From positions 14,371,172-14,435,171 of the forward strand of contig JAEMBT020000008.1 of NCBI GenBank assembly GCA_018873245.2: a stretch of DNA of 64,000 bases, read 5' to 3'. Source of the DNA: Archegozetes longisetosus. Taxonomy: Eukaryota > Arthropoda > Arachnida > Sarcoptiformes > Trhypochthoniidae. The notes beneath the pieces were generated by a model, which searched no databases, was not told where the DNA came from, and worked only from the letters and a program-made list of their open reading frames with translations. Within the stretch, counting starts at the first letter, position 1. Each line of letters begins with the position of its first letter. A program made the position numbers and the translations under genes. Of this stretch, positions 46,605 through 60,250 are shown one piece after another.

Positions 46605-49600
46605 CTAAACTTGTGAAACGGTAGTGGTAGGTTTGCGAATCACACTATATCGCGGCGCATCAGTTGGGGTGTTCGACCTTGAATGGTCCAAAGAGCTACG
46701 GAGGGCGGGCTCGGGATAAGAATTCTGGTGATATGGAGGTCTAGCCGAAGCATCGTGATATCTCCAGGCGGCAGGATTGGTATAAGCATTATCATCCTCT
46801 GATGAAGCATATGATCGGGAATGATTGCTGGAGGTTGATTCTAGGTCTTCGATTCGCATAACAGGTGGAGTTTGTTGTCTTTGCTTGGCTTCTTGAACTC
46901 TTCCCCAATGACTTAATAAATCTTTTGCATCCCATGACTGAACTGGACTCAAAGCATTTACATTTAACTCTCTTAAACTGGGCTGAGTGAGACTGGGCTG
47001 AGACCCTGAATTGTAATTGTTATTTGTGTTCGTAACTGTGTTAGTATTTGGTATTTTTTCTACCGAATGTGTAAGACTTCCATTCTCTAAATTGTCTTCA
47101 ATTTTTAGAAGTGGAGGTGAAATACGTGGCGGATCAGGTGCTCGTCTTTGTGGTAACTGATCCACTCTTGTCTCACTTTCTTCTTCATTCTTTCGTCTTC
47201 GTTTGCCCATAAAACAAATCGAGATAATGATTACGAATATCAAAACAACAGCACAAGCAATGCAAATGGCTAATATTTCCCACCATTCCATACCTGCCAA
47301 TTTCGCACTTCCACCCCCACCACTTCCGTCCACTATAAAATAAAAGATTAAAAATGATGAAGTCATACAAACGCATGGTTTCAAATTGTATGAAAAAGTT
47401 TGCAAATCAAATGTCAGATTTTAAAGAGTAGTTTCTAAAAGTTTTCAATGAAGAACACAATAAAGAACCCCAACTGTAGACAAAATGATGACATGCAGTA
47501 ATGGCTAAATGTTTAAAGAGATATTTAACAGAATAAATGAAAACTAGTGCATTATTGGAGAACTCATGCAAAGCTGTCAGGACTGACTGACAGTAGTGTC
47601 GATTGTTGTCTACCTGGAGTTTTGCTAACTTCATTTGATAAAGCGGTTGTGCTCGTTATAAGTACATTACTTTTGATATGTGCCACCACTATGTTTGACA
47701 CATCACTTCCATGGTTCTCTTTATCGTAAGATTTCATTGCAAAGTAATACATTCCTCCTTCTTCTGATCGCACTCTTATTTCAGCTCTTTGTTCTTTACC
47801 ATAACCCTGTGCTGGAACTACTGGTTCAATGTCAACATTTGAACTGCTTTTTGAATCAAAATTAGAGATAATGTCTTTTCTCAAATTGGGATCATTGTCA
47901 TTTCCGTGAAACACTTTAATTGCATATTTATCTGCATTATTCAAAGTAAAGTCACCGCCCGGAGAAGTCCACTTAAGATATACTGTTCTATTAAAGTAGT
48001 CCACTCTTTCAATTCGTAAATCTCTTATAGTATTTGGCGGATAGTTTTCAATTGGCCAGTCTTTGGTCACAAAAATAGAACCACAATCAACAACTCTGTT
48101 GAACTTTTCATTAAAGTCTTTGGACTGACCACCTGAAACTTTACTGCCACAACAGTATTTAGTGTTATGGTTCACGGGTAATGAAGTGCTACCGAAGTCA
48201 CTTGTCACTATAACTTTTTCGTTTTTAAGTCCGACCGTAGCCGTTATATAATAATAACCAGTTTTCCTCATATCAACGATATATTGTGAATATATTCCAT
48301 CACCTTTAGTGATGTCGGGATCGCCTAAACCATCATCTAATAAGTCAGACGTACGAACAGTGAATCCGTCCTCATAAACCAGATTGAATTGAACAGAAGC
48401 ATCTTCAATCAGTCCTTCTATTCCATCCATAACTTGCACATAAACGAGTAAAGGTTTAGATGGATCATGCTCTACTTCAGAACTTAACCAACATTTGGCA
48501 GTAATGGAGTCTTCAATGAGTGACCCAAACTCAGCGACAGTTACAACGGACTCTGAACTTGAAGGGGGGACGGCTTGAGCAGAGAGCTGCCACTGACCAG
48601 ATCTAAAACTTTCTATGGATGGTTTAAATCCTCGAATATTACCATATTGACCGAATGATGTAACCTGAATATCATTGGTGCCATCGGGACGGGTAAGGAC
48701 CGCATTTCTGATAAGTCCACCCAATGCACCACCCAATGTCTGAATAAAATAAACTCTTAATTGTTTATCCTTAATACTTGTGTCGACGTTGAACGTAAAA
48801 GTAATGTTCTTTGGGTTTTGAAATATTTGTTCACTAATCACGTGATATGGAGTCGTATCACTTCCAGAAAAATCTGATTTTACACTTTCGAAAGCTTTCA
48901 AAAGTTGAGTTAAAGTCGAAGCACTGCTTTTTGTGAAACCTTATCTTCTCTAATATAAGTTATCGATCCACCAGTTATTGAAATGGCTTTTTTGAATAAC
49001 TCAGAGGCATGTTTGCGATCATCTAATGAGACAAATAATGGATAAACAATTATTTTCAGTTTTATGTTGGCTGTTCGCAAATCTGTAGCAACGCTTTCAA
49101 TCTCTTGTATAGGTTTAATACTAGTTCCTCCGATCAACACAATGAAAGTTCCGCCAGAATCTTTAGGAAATTTTTCTCTGCCCTTATCTAATACTTTTTT
49201 AAAATCAATAGGTTTTGCATCTTGTGATGATGGCACTATTCCGTCGTTGATTTGGTCAGCAGTTTGCCAAAATGGAGTGTTTGTCATATCTACGTCATCG
49301 CCGTTAAATGTGAAAATGCCTACATTTGATTTTGGTAAATCAACTTTCACAAATTTACTTAATGCCACATTAATCCATTCTAACCGCTGTAAATCTTCCA
49401 TCGCTTTCGAGTTCGCCACTCCTATTAATGTATATATTGAGGAAGCAGTATCTTTCCAATATTTGAAAGTAATATCTTCTTTGGTCGATTGTGATGTCTT
49501 TGATTTTGATCTAAACACAAAAGATTAGTTCGTTTACATTCTGAGAAAATTTAATATTCAAACTATACAATCGATTTAATGAACTCATACTTTTCTGAAT

Positions 49601-50942
49601 CTAAATGTGATTTAATGATACTCCAGGTGTTCAAACCATTGCATAAGAAATTGTGTTTGTTCGGTGAATTCACATTATGTTCGTGTTGAGAAACACCACA
49701 GAATTTAGTTATATTTGTAACCGAATGAGAGTACATAAGAGATGACTGCATCGCATTTTCAGATGTAGGCAATGGAATGCATTTAGCACTTTGGGTGGTT
49801 GGCAGTCCAGTCATGTTATTAGTAATCGTATCACAATTATTGCCATTTTCATAAGCAGACTTATAATTAAACGACTCGTGACCATCGGTACATGAGGTAA
49901 TTTTGACATCATCTCTATCACTACCAGGTATACTATAGAAAACAGGATATAAGGGATCGCTGGCAAATCCGAATTCGTTGAATACTCCGTATCTATAATG
50001 AGCCCATTCGTGAACCAAAAGTTTTGCGGTCATGTCATCTGTTTGGGAAGTAAGATCTTTTGACACTACTATAGGAAGTGCGTATTGACCACAACCCGCG
50101 AATTGCATTGTAAATGAACGCACCGACGATACTGTTAATTATAAGGTAGATATTAATAACTGGTTAGATATGTGCCAAACAATAATTATCTATTAATGGA
50201 TCTATTGATGGATTGTTTTATTCATAAATATGTGTTGAAAGTGTTTATATTGAATACCTCTGTCTGTTATTATTATGTCTGCATCACTATATCTTGTGAG
50301 TGAAGTATCGTTTTGGACAGTCCAAGAGTTGGGCACTACGAAAGTTACTTCACTAAAATAAGCCTCTCCTCCAGTCGCCTCTTTTAACGCATTAGAAGCC
50401 CTTTTAATTAAATTCTAACGGAAATAAAAATAGACTAAAATGTTTTCCGTTCAACTGTTAGCCGTTGCAAATGAATGCACGCATGATATTAACTTTAAAT
50501 ATTGGCCATTTTTGCAGTCATTCAACTGAAGTTTGGCGAGTATAACATATAATACATTGATATATAAGTTTATATCCGGCACATACTACAGTTGGGCAAA
50601 AATGCAATCACGACTTTCTATACATATTTCAGTTATAGTATATTCGCATCAAAAGCAGTTTAAGCCACGAAAATACCTCTGCTTAGTATAGTATAGTATA
50701 GTATATTATAGTATAACTATCCTACGTTAGCCTTAAAGCAAAGTGTGCTCATATTTGGTTACCTGAGTATCTTCTATGATCTTATTAGCTTGCGAGGAGT
50801 CGATTTTGGGTGAGAATGCAACAATTATTCCTCTGTATCCATTCGACCATTCTATTGATGAATGTGAAGCTTCACAAATGTGTTTTGAATATAGTAATCC
50901 ATATGAAAATATGAGATAGACTAAGCTCAATAAGATTAACAT
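46605..50942 (-). CDS. CLCA: CLCA-family protein (calcium-activated chloride channel regulator-like)
   Basis: Exons 50942-50763, 50414-50258, 50131-49591, 49510-47614 and 47332-46605; about 1167 residues if one base is missing at the A-run 48929-48933 (minus strand), where the frame breaks as given. A signal peptide comes first (MLILLSLVYLIFSYGLLYS). The CLCA N-terminal domain follows, with the zinc-metalloprotease motif HEWAHYRYGVFNEFG near residue 153, the site of self-cleavage in the family. The VWA region follows, but where vertebrate CLCAs have DxSGSM this one reads LIGVANSKAM, so the metal site is probably lost. Then come a beta-rich region (LLDDGLGDPDITKGDGIYS, matching the family's DNGxGADxxKxDGxYS) and a fibronectin-III-like domain (YLKWTSPGGDF). 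The last exon encodes one membrane helix (ICIACAVVLIFVIIISICFM) and a basic stop-transfer, then a tail of about 200 residues. Predicted type I membrane or shed extracellular protein. Confidence 0.92.
50685..50716. repeat. (TATAG)n microsatellite in CLCA intron 1
   Basis: A short run of TATAG units with one ATTATAG interruption, between CLCA exons 1 and 2. Confidence 0.8.
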
Positions 50943-53900
50943 TTTGTATGTCAGTCCCGATCAAATTCACTATATATATAGTTTACACAAATTAAGAAAC
51001 ACTTCTCATGTAACGAAATGAGAGTAATAAAAATTGAGTTAACTCTCATTCCTAAAGAGTAGAACTCAATAAAAGCTTATGACTATAGTTGCAGATAATT
51101 TCGATATTGTTTATAATGATCACCAATAGAAACACAAACTTGCATAAATATAAAAATATTACTCATATTAGAGTGATGTGTGTGGGTTAGGATTGAAAAG
51201 AAACGTACTTGTGAAGTATCTTATCATCTCGCTCGTTTCATTGTGTAGTTGCCAAGAGTTGAGAACTGATAAAACAGTCAGATGGACATACACAGTGAGA
51301 ACAAAATTTTATAGTTAAACTCACAGGCAATCGAGAGATACTTCGAAATGATAAAACGTTATGAGGAGAAAACCGCGGCAAATAACCGGCAGGTATATAC
51401 TATGAGCACGAACTTTAATAGTAACTAAACATCACAGTCGCAACTCTTCAACTGAGTCTTACCACAGAGAGTAATGTTTAGAGAACTGGCTGAGAAGTGA
51501 ACTTTAGAAAGTTGAATATAAAAGCTCGGTGCTTTGGTTGTTAAAGTTTCCTCTATTCTCATAAGTTCTCATGTGTTCAGTTCAATTGAGTTCTGGTTTC
51601 TTTTCTTATTTCCCTCTGTTAGGTTTTGTTGAGTTTTTTGTAGAGTTTTTGTTCTCGAGTATCGGACATATCAGACATATCATCACACAATCGCTAAAAG
51701 CATAACCGCAAACAAATAGCCATAAAACGTTCCTGCATAAGATACCTCCTCTTTGACATACAACATATGAAAAGCACACACATTAGAGGTATTGAACAAT
51801 ACACACACAGTGAAAGTTAAGCCCCAATAATAGTATGGGTCGCAGATTCATAGACAGAGTGAAGCACATATGTACATTTGCATACCAAAAAATGATCCAA
51901 GAGGTAGTAATAGGATTCGTTTTGGTGTTTTATACGCACAAATAGTCAGAACATAAACGGAAAATATGTTCAACGTTAGTATGGTATAATTTTTCAGCAC
52001 ATCTAATGCACATGGCATCCAACGCAGACCCTAAGCCCTATGGGTTTCACGCTCGGTTTCAAATGGTTATGCCATAGAGATATGGGGCCTATAATTACGA
52101 TGAACTTTGTTGGGCAGATCTAAATGTCAATATGTACCAAAGGTCAATATGTAGCAAAGGTCAAAACAGTCGGAGACCACTGTGAGTGAAGACGATCGGA
52201 GAAGTGATGGGAAGGGAAGCTGAAGCTGGAGCTGGAGCTGAAATACTAACTGACTGTTAATTCATAGAAGAGGTTTAAGTGGTTTCCAATGTGTTCTGCA
52301 TATGTCTGTTTATGTAGTGTTAGGACAGACAAAGCGATTCCCACTCGTTAAATAAATAAATGAAATTCACTTTATCTTTTGAAAAGTTATGGTTTTATTT
52401 ATTTTCTTAGCACTGCACTCCGATCAAAATAACTCACAATTGAATGCTATTCAGATAAGACTAACAGTGTATGAAATAACTCACTATTCAATCACATTGA
52501 CTCTACCAAATTGAACACAACTAAACAACTATGTTCTCAGTTGAGAGTACAACAACATGTAATAAATGTTATGGCATTAAAAATAGTTGCAAAAGAACGC
52601 CTTTGCATCACGTATTGCCAAATGGATTGGAGAAAAAAGAACACAACCACCGATAGCAAAGCTGCAGAGGCACCTGTAATTAATATAGACTTTCCATTAC
52701 TTCTTCTAAAACTTGTATGTTAACCAAAATGCTTCAACCATCAGACCATTGATTATCTTCCCATTCCGTCTTAACTGCCATTTGTATAGTGCACAGAGTT
52801 GTTATATTTTGTTTTCTATTTCTGTTTTTTCAGAGACAAATTCAATATTACCGGAAAGGTGGGGGAGTATGACTTCCGATTATTATTAAGCTAATATAAC
52901 AATGAGATTATGTGTAAATGTCGGATACTCTACCGTATGTTCAGCTAATACAGACAATAGACTCGGGTTTAGATCTCTGTCCTCCCATACAATCAATATA
53001 AGAGCTTGACAGTGCGTATCGTCAACTACTGCTCAAGAAGCACTATACCAAGGGTGGAGACATCCGTTTAATATTCACAATAAACACGAGTTATAAATGA
53101 ATAATTATTTCAACATCACATTCAAGTAAAAGGCATTTAAACCGAAGCGTTTGTTTTGGCATAACTAAGTTTAGAACTGCAATAATATGAGTTGTTGTGA
53201 AGGCTTCACTTGTACTGTACTTTCTGTTTATTCAACCTGTTACTGCTTTCGAACATCCAGTCTATGTAATTCAATCGCAAAAATTGAAATTAGAGTAATA
53301 TGTTACGAATTTGGATATATTTAACTCGAAAACACAACAAATATATCATACTTTGAACATATTAGACTTGAAAACACAACTTTTGTCATACTTTATTATT
53401 AGACATTCTAAACAATTGAGTTATGTAACGAACTATTAAAAGTGCAATTCAAACGTTTTCGACTGAATTACTGACAGAAGTAATGGAAAAAGAAGTTTAC
53501 CAGAGACTTTTACACAGAGTTTACACATTAACAATAGAATAGGTTGAAAGGTTTTCGCACGTTTTACATAGTGGTTTTAGTGGTGATTAATTCTGAATTT
53601 TATTGTTAAAGGCCTTAAATTGTAACAATTTATGAATTATGATTTGAACTTAGATTATCCAAAAAGAAAATCGCAACTCTTTAATTAGCAGAAGTCAGAA
53701 GTAATAGAAGTTATTGTGAGGAAAACAATATAAATAGTTGAGCATAGCTTCAAGTGTAGTTAATAATACACGACTTTGACACGGCGTGAGGTTTTTGCAT
53801 AATCTAAGCAAGAGTTCATGCTCTCAATCGTAGTATTTGATAGAAACAGAAACCAATGTTCAATTCGGAAACAAATATATATTCTCAGATACATTCTCGG

Positions 53901-55174
53901 CAGGTGTTTCCAGTATTTCCTATGTTTATCAATTGATAACAATCGGGCATTCCTTGGATTTCTCAGTATTATTTACTCTGGAAACCAATTAACTACAACT
54001 CGAAACAATATTCAAGTTAGTTATGGAATGTTTGGACTTAATTAATTTCACAGGCTTAGCAAATAAAATCAAATAATCCAAAAAAGCTGAGCACTATCGG
54101 TGGGATGAGTGGTATAGCGCGGTATCTATAATTGAAACAACATTAGAGATAGTACTTTATAGCAGTGAACCGATCTATTGTTCATGAGTGGGCTCTTTCT
54201 GACAACAATACTTCATTCTTCAAATTAGATGCAAAGGCATTTTTAGAATCAATCTGAAGCTTCAGAGGTGGCTAATCATTTCATAGCATCAATGGCCGGA
54301 ACGCACTAACTTTCCATTGCCTTATCCTCTGCTAATCAATCATTCACTGCGAGCGCCCAAAAGTTATTATTAGTCTTAATGCAAACAATGGCAAAGTTAT
54401 GGAAAAGTTTTCATTTTAGTTCTTTAAATAATCAATTCAAATAGAATTTCAATTTAATGAGATGTGCGAAGAAGTTTTGGGATTTTTTTGCATACAATTA
54501 TTCAATATTGAATAAATGTTCTTCAGAAAATATTCTTAATTGGCATTTCGTTGAGTAAGATGTTTCTCATTTGAATATTTATATTTTCATTCCTCCAAAA
54601 ATAACATCTCATGTATCAAAACATTTGATTTTCTTAAACCAGAAAATCTTAAAGAAAATGTTTCAATTTTAAGAAAAGTTTTTGGCAGAAATGATTGACC
54701 GTCAAAATGATAGCGCTAGAAAAACGTTAGAAAAAGCTAAAGAGATAGGTTTGACAAGTATTTTGTTTGCTATTGAATGTGGGCGCAAGACTTGTTCCAC
54801 ATATCCCGTAACTAATTCAGTTTGATTGACAAAGACCACTATTTACTTTGATTGATATCCTGAATACTAATTTTACCAAACTTATTATTATCGATAGATT
54901 TATGACAATTTTCAATCATTGAGCAGCTTTTTGTCTGTATTTTTGATTCACGCCAAACACAATTGGTTTTCAATAATTTTTAGGAAATACTGAGTTTTTC
55001 TGGAGTTTAGATCTCTCTAACAACTAGAAAAATAAATGACATATCATAAAAAGTAATTCTAGAATAGCAGTTACACCCATTCGATTCACAATTACCCAAT
55101 TTTATGGCTTTATTGTAGGTAATCCATACTTGTACACTCACAAGCTTAGTTATCGCTGATAGCAACCAAATGTA
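50943..55174. other. Upstream of CLCA: gene-poor stretch
   Basis: The CLCA promoter must be near the left end. Beyond it I see short open frames without splice context or motifs. A GC-richer patch around 52000-52240 holds short GCTGGA-type repeats. No gene supported. Confidence 0.5.
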
Positions 55175-55602
55175 CTATCAGCCAAAAGTATATGCTAAAT
55201 AAAGCTTGTTCGCGCCTTACATACTTAGGGATCACTTTAATATTTAGGCAATCAACATTTTGAAAACTTTTATAAACTTTAGTTTAGGTCTGACTTGTGG
55301 CAAAACAAAATAATGAACTTTGCATTAACCGTTTTGCTGATAAAGAGCTCATCAATTATTTACTTTGCGTTGAACTTTTCTCAATTATTTATTTGATGAA
55401 GTTACTTATGTTAAAGTTCAATACAAATTATAACACTTATAGAGATTTAAAGATAAGTTTGGTATTTCTATAGTTTGCAAATTATACTTATGAAAATAAT
55501 ATGACAAAATTATTTATTCAAAGTTTTCCTTATTTGGTTCAATCCTCATTGGCTTTTACTGTTTTTTAAGCGCATATTTTGACATACATTTTTGACTGAT
55601 AG
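55175..55602. mobile_element. 428-bp MITE, copy 2 of the family at 42406-42777
   Basis: Terminal inverted repeats CTATCAG(C/T)CAAAA(A/G)T with TA on both sides (55173-55174, 55603-55604). The reverse complement aligns end to end with 42406-42777, with several indels; matching blocks include AAAAGCCAAT, CCAAATAAGGAAAA, CATATTATTTTCATAA and AAGTTCATTATTTTGTTTT. It has no coding capacity. It is longer than copy 1 mainly by internal insertions. Confidence 0.8.
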
Positions 55603-58600
55603 TATACGTTATCAGAATATTCTTTCCAACAGACTATAATATTGAAGGTATTGATAAACTTACAAAGTAGTAATCAAAGCAAATTAGAAATGAAACTCAG
55701 TAAAAAATTGACACACATTAAAGGTAATTTGAAATAATAGAGACATATTCTTATTGCTATGTTGGATTATTGCGATCTTCAGTGTACAACTCAACTATTA
55801 GGAGACTGAAAAGCCGTTGTTTTCTCTGAAGGTATTTCTCGATTGACTCATCAAATCTATTGTATTACTATTAGTGCTATTATGCAATGAATGCCTGAAC
55901 CTCTCAATTCCGTGTAACTGATTTTTATTCCACTTTATAATAAAGCGGCAAATACTTGGTCTTTACCTAAAGCTTATCGATTGCACTACACTTTAAGCAA
56001 ATAACTTAAGGTCTGAACTACTTTATGGCAAATATCTTTTCGAAAGCTTAGTTTCGGGCAAATTTGATTAATGACAGTAACGCAAACTTTTTCTACTGAT
56101 TCCCTCAACTGATTATCACTTTTCCGAGAAAACTAATTAACTAAAGCTTTTAATTTAAATTTTTGCGTTCAATTGTTTGAGATCAACAATGATATTGATA
56201 ATTAGATTTCTTAGAAAATTTGCTTTTACAGTATATTTGTTTTTATAAATTAATTTTCCTATACATCAATTTATTAAAAAATATAAAATTTCATAAAATC
56301 AATTCATTATTTATATTGAAAGAACTTTTGTCATTAAAAGACAAATATTTTGTAATTTTTCAGTTGTAGTCGACTTCAAACTTTCTGAATAAGACTAATA
56401 GTAAATAAGATATTAGACAACGTGCTTAACAAAGAAGGAATGCAAACACGAATTTTTATAATATCGAGTTTGAAACACAATTTTGTGCAGTTATAGTGGC
56501 TCATAGTCGCTTACTATGCACTCCAGGTTTTAATAGGTCTCTGCTTTTTGTCTGCTGACATCTATTTGGTTAAAATAATAAATATTTTTAATTTAACTCA
56601 TTCACTTGTTAACAATAGTACGACATCTGGCGATTGTAAATTCAAGTTAAACTTTCTTATAGAAGTTCGCATTTTTACTTAGGCATCATTTCTTAAGCAA
56701 TGTTCAACTAAAATACTGTTTTCGCTGGTTCTGCTTGAGCAATAGGGGTCCATACTTTAAACATTCAAAACTTTGACAACAATTTTGTACTTAATGAATT
56801 TGATAAGAACCATTATATTGATCGAAATTATCAGATTTATTAACAATTTTTAAAAATTTCATTTTAATTGAATTTAATTTGATTTTTAGATTTTAATTAA
56901 TATTCTTAATGCAAAACTAGTTAATAAACTTAAGCGATGCTGTTGACATTATTACTTGAGCAAGTTAGTTTGCTAATTCAGTCATTCGCAAGCATACACA
57001 AATATGCTTTGTGCTTAAGCTGGCTCACTTAAGCAATAATGCGAACATAGTTATAATGCTTACCTGTTAGAATGAAATTTACGAAAACTACTCTCTCATT
57101 CACTCTCTGTATTGCATCTCACCAGTGCAATAACTGTTAAGTCAGAGAGTTTGATCTCCTACTAGATCTAGTATCTTTGAAAACCAAAAGATCTTATATC
57201 TGCAGCAATGATTTACAAACATTCCCCCTTGTGGCACGTTCTCAATGTCCGTAAGATTGAAGTTAGGCTTTTGATAGCCATTGAAGAGCTAGTGGACCAC
57301 AGTTTTTAATTCTTTATTCTAGTCAATAATAAAGAGATGATAGCTTTCGAGAAAGAGGAATATATGCAAAAACAATAAAGCAATTTCTTTTTCTGTTTAC
57401 CAAATGCACAGTTGAATGTCTAGCTAGAATTCAACTATAAAATTTGTCGTATTGCTGTCATACCTAGCAATTTATGAAGTTTACTATGAGTGAGTACAAC
57501 TCTTCTTTTGAAATCACAATTATTTGCATTAATTTGATTGAAAAATTGATGTATTTTGCCTATCATTCTATGGATGAGATTTAACATTTACATAAATGCT
57601 CAGCTGAACACTCAATCAATTATTGACTTATCAATAAATTGACAAACTAATACAATTTCGTTACGATTAAACTAAAGCTTTAAGTTTTCTAATAGAATAC
57701 AATCGCTTTTATTGATTTTGTTGAATAATTGTCAAATGAAAACTTTCATTACAGATCTTCAAAGTATTGGATGCATACAAGGCGTTAAAGAAACTTATTC
57801 TTTATATTTGATCTCAACTCGAAGACATTCAACACATCGGAGAGTCAGACAGAAAGCAATCGCTTATTTCTCATTTACTGCTTGTTAAATTCAAATTCAA
57901 ATTTGTTCGGTTTAATTCCGTAAAACAAATTTTTAGTTGGAGTAAAAGAAATTTCTGAACTCTACAAACTTTGGTCATTATGAAGCAAAACAGAAAACAG
58001 TGTTGGCTGTCTACAAAATGCTTTCATCTTATACAATAATCTAAATCGTGATCGAGTCGGTCGTTAAAATTGTAGTCATGGAAATAGAGAGATCGGTAAA
58101 ATGTTGAGAACAAATGAGCAACAATTGAGTCGTTACAATGAGATCGTTATCTGTGAAGAGCTCTTGAGATTCATGAGCAACACAGAGCTCAAAATGCAGG
58201 TCTGATGTGACTAAAAATTTGCTGTTATCTCTATTAATCTACATTAATCTGAACAATTATGTTTTAAAAATACTTTTATAGTACGGTCTTCGCCACAGAA
58301 ATAAAGGAAAGAAAAACAAACGAAAGATTAATGCACAGAAAAGGTGTCAAATAAATATATAATAGACTAAAAATCAGTTAATGATGACAACTAGTTAGAT
58401 ATTTGTACTTTGTTCACCAAATTTTCGATATCAATAAAAGCTCATACAAGTCACGTTCCGATAGATCAGTTGTTTCAGCTGTTGTTCACTTGTCCTAAGC
58501 TACTATCAGCTCAGATACTGTTATTTTCTAGCAAACCGATGAACTAAGTCTTCAATAGCTGACACTTAGGGTTAGTCAGAATTGATCGAATTGAGCAAAC

Positions 58601-59221
58601 GAAAGACTCTCGAAATGATGGATCACTTCAAAGCATCACAACGAATGGCAAGTCAAACAAATTTAAATAGGGATCAAAAGGAAACAATTAGAAGCAATGA
58701 ACAAAGTATCAGATTGTTTACTATTTCATCCGATTAAGTGATAGTTCGACCTGATCAGGTCGTGGATCTTAGAAAGATCAAAAACTCTTAGAACTAGTTC
58801 GTACCGAATCATTTATAGCTGTTTTGACCTTTTAATTCTTCTTTTAAGTTATCCAATTTACTGAACTGAGAATTAAAACGTTATTTAGTTAAGGCTGCCG
58901 TTAGCTAGAGAACAAATCTGAAAGAAGACTTAAAACTAGTTACACGAGAAGATATTAGTTGGAAGTGTTGAAAGCAATTTAGAAAAGTTTAGAAGGGGAG
59001 AGAGCATAGAAAGTAAAAGATAGGGATGGAATAGGGTTAATATGCATATACTTGTGTAGAGAATGAGTGGTGAGAGTGGAGCAAATGACGGCAAAGAGCA
59101 ATGTCCGAACGGTTGCCCTCTTGCACTGTTATACACTGCTAAATGTCCTTCAGACGTCTTTCAAACGTTTTTCATTTCAACAAAACGGAAGCTCAACCTC
59201 AACCTCCGTAGGGTCGATGCC

Positions 59222-59278
59222 CACCAGGACGACGCTCCTTGTCGTCTTTCAGTGGTATCTGCCTTGCTACCACTGAAA
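59222..59278. other. Two adjacent hairpins in a GC-richer patch
   Basis: GACGAC…GTCGTC, followed directly by TTTCAGTGGTA…TACCACTGAAA (59247-59278, 11-bp perfect stem). This does not match the histone 3' stem-loop or a tRNA. Function unknown. Confidence 0.45.
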
Positions 59279-60180
59279 ATATAGCATTGGTTTGGTTTTT
59301 GTGTCCTTCACTCTCGAATTTAGTAACGAAAGGATTGAGCATAAATCAAGTTGTTCCTGAACTTTCACTTTGAAAGTAGTAAACGTAGGCATGTTTCAAA
59401 TGATCAAATCGAGAGTGGGATAGCTTTAGGTTGGCTGCTCAGACGAGGCTCTGCTCTAAGGCAACACTTTTCATCCCTACTTCTCATCTCTACTTTTCAT
59501 CCCTATTTTTCTATTGAACCTTTACTTAGTTTCTCAGAGCTTCCAAATTATTGATTAACCACAAGTCGATATTGTTTTAAAGCCTTAATTTTAAATTTAA
59601 TTAATTAAGACTTTTAGATATTCCGCTGGCTATATCTTTATGAAATTATAAACTTTTATCCGCTATTATGAGTTTTGAAACTTTTGAAGCTTCTAAATCG
59701 ATAATTAAACAGTTAATTAACAGCTAATTAACGATTTGTATTGTTTTATAACTAAACACTCATACGATGGACTACTAAATAGATTAGTTGAGACGTTTCC
59801 GGTATTTGTTTTTAAAGTATAAAATGTAAACTAATTTAGAGCTAATTAAATAAACATTTAAAATAATCTAAATCAAATAAATCAACATTAAGATCAATTA
59901 AGACGGTTGAGATTGCTCATAATCTAAACCTTAATGTTTGGCAACCTGTACCTTCATTTTTGGTGTAATATTATCTACTTGATTATCTTAATTATAAAAC
60001 TTTTCAATTAATTCAATTAAGTGCTCATTTGGAAAAATAGTGCTCAAACAGTTCAAACTGTTTAAGCATAATGCCTTTGTTTCAAGTGAAACAATATGCT
60101 AATAAAGTTAAACACCATTATAAGCTTACAGTACTTATAATTATGGTTTAACCCAACCAATCACTCAAGTCAACCCTTAG

Positions 60181-60250
60181 TCGATTCTGACTCAATTCTC
60201 AGTTGATTCTGAGTCAATTCTGAGTCATTCCGAGTTTATTCTGATTCGAC
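60181..60250. repeat. 11-bp minisatellite
   Basis: Six diverged tandem copies of TCAATTCTGAG-type units (TTGATTCTGAG, TCATTCCGAG, TTTATTCTGAT). Confidence 0.8.

Noticed and set aside
49064-49528. 154-codon plus-strand frame opposite CLCA
   Set aside because: Antisense shadow of the CLCA VWA exon.
52040-52240. GC-richer patch with GCTGGA repeats considered as an exon
   Set aside because: Frames are short and broken; simple repeat explains the composition.
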